The position numbers and the translations under genes were made by a program. A stretch of DNA of 64,000 bases from G963677445 sp963678275 (lineage in GTDB: Bacteria; Bacteroidota; Ignavibacteria; Ignavibacteriales; Melioribacteraceae): NCBI GenBank assembly GCA_963678275.1, contig OY782765.1, positions 3,162,001 to 3,226,000 of the forward strand, in the 5' to 3' direction. How positions within the stretch are numbered: position 1 is the stretch's first letter; each line of letters starts with the position of its first letter. Shown piece after piece: positions 63,880 through 64,000 of the stretch. Below the pieces are notes generated by a model. That model saw only the letters and a program-made list of their open reading frames with translations. It had not been told where the DNA came from and did no database searches.

Positions 63880-64000
63880 CTTCCACCTCCGCCGGTTTAT
63901 CATCTTCTTTTGTTTTTCTCACAATCTCATAAGCCTGATTCATCATCTCTTCATTTACCGAAGGAATCGGTTTGAATTTCGCGAATTTAACCATATCGGC
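63869..64000 (-). CDS. 3' end of the gene upstream of batA (partial)
   Basis: The last 43 codons of an open frame enter from the right edge, ending in a TGA that overlaps the batA start by 11 bp. The readable tail is VKFAKFKPIPSVNEEMMNQA, then an acidic end (EDDKPAEVEDAQ). In bat operons the upstream genes are usually a moxR ATPase, a DUF58 protein and a short hypothetical protein. This tail fits the last type, but the piece is too short for a firm call. Confidence 0.5.
   Translation of the reverse strand, partial: ADMVKFAKFKPIPSVNEEMMNQAYEIVRKTKEDDKPAEVEDAQ

Overview
The window reads as a chromosome segment of a Gram-negative bacterium of the Bacteroidota/Chlorobi-Ignavibacteria group, most likely Ignavibacteria. 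The evidence is four large secreted proteins ending in a type IX secretion (T9SS) sorting domain with the NYPNPFNPxT box, several small outer-membrane barrels, a bacillithiol deacetylase (BshB1), a complete bat (aerotolerance-type) operon, frequent TTG starts and weak Shine-Dalgarno sequences. The placement rests on recognition, not on a database search. No rRNA, tRNA or CRISPR array was found.

Layout. 1-1640 is a tandem array of a 554-bp non-coding unit. 1.7-14.7 kb is accessory: a DoxX-like membrane protein, a T9SS protein, a PH-like membrane protein, secreted or barrel proteins, fragments or remnants of toxin-antitoxin (TA) genes (a HicB-type antitoxin, a DUF1801/MbcA chimera, a VapBC pair with an internally deleted toxin), an IS1634-like insertion sequence and terminal-inverted-repeat elements. 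14.75-18.64 kb encodes a 1296-residue surface protein combining choice-of-anchor A, a predicted internal thioester domain, a propeller, cohesin-like and dockerin modules and a T9SS tail. 18.9-24.25 kb holds bshB1, a frameshifted zeta-toxin-like gene with its partner, a HEPN-MNT pair, a DUF302 protein and dense repeats, including a 460-bp tandem array.

24.3-41.7 kb is the housekeeping core: mfd on the minus strand, then a plus-strand run of pyk, amrS, pyrG, a TPR protein, purN, purH and mreB-mreC-mreD-mrdA-rodA (cell elongation). Spacing is mostly short or overlapping, so one or a few operons are likely. 41.7-46.3 kb is again repeat-rich, with a HEAT-repeat protein and a RhuM-like gene lying between two direct repeats. 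46.3-58.5 kb carries a barrel protein, a gingipain-like C25 protease, a DUF433/DUF5615 TA pair, a secreted modular GH13 alpha-amylase, an AlbA_2-type regulator with a coding minisatellite, and a membrane protein without a visible start codon. 58.5-64 kb is the bat operon on the minus strand (batA-batB-batC-batD-batE) with the 3' end of an upstream gene cut by the window edge.

The strongest unexplained signals are modular non-coding repeats. One family has shared terminal inverted repeats but different interiors, and its long form carries two complementary arm pairs, each offset by exactly 100 nt, that interleave instead of nesting. Other notable items are the thioester/cohesin/dockerin T9SS protein, the RhuM gene bracketed by direct repeats, and several TA genes caught in states of decay.
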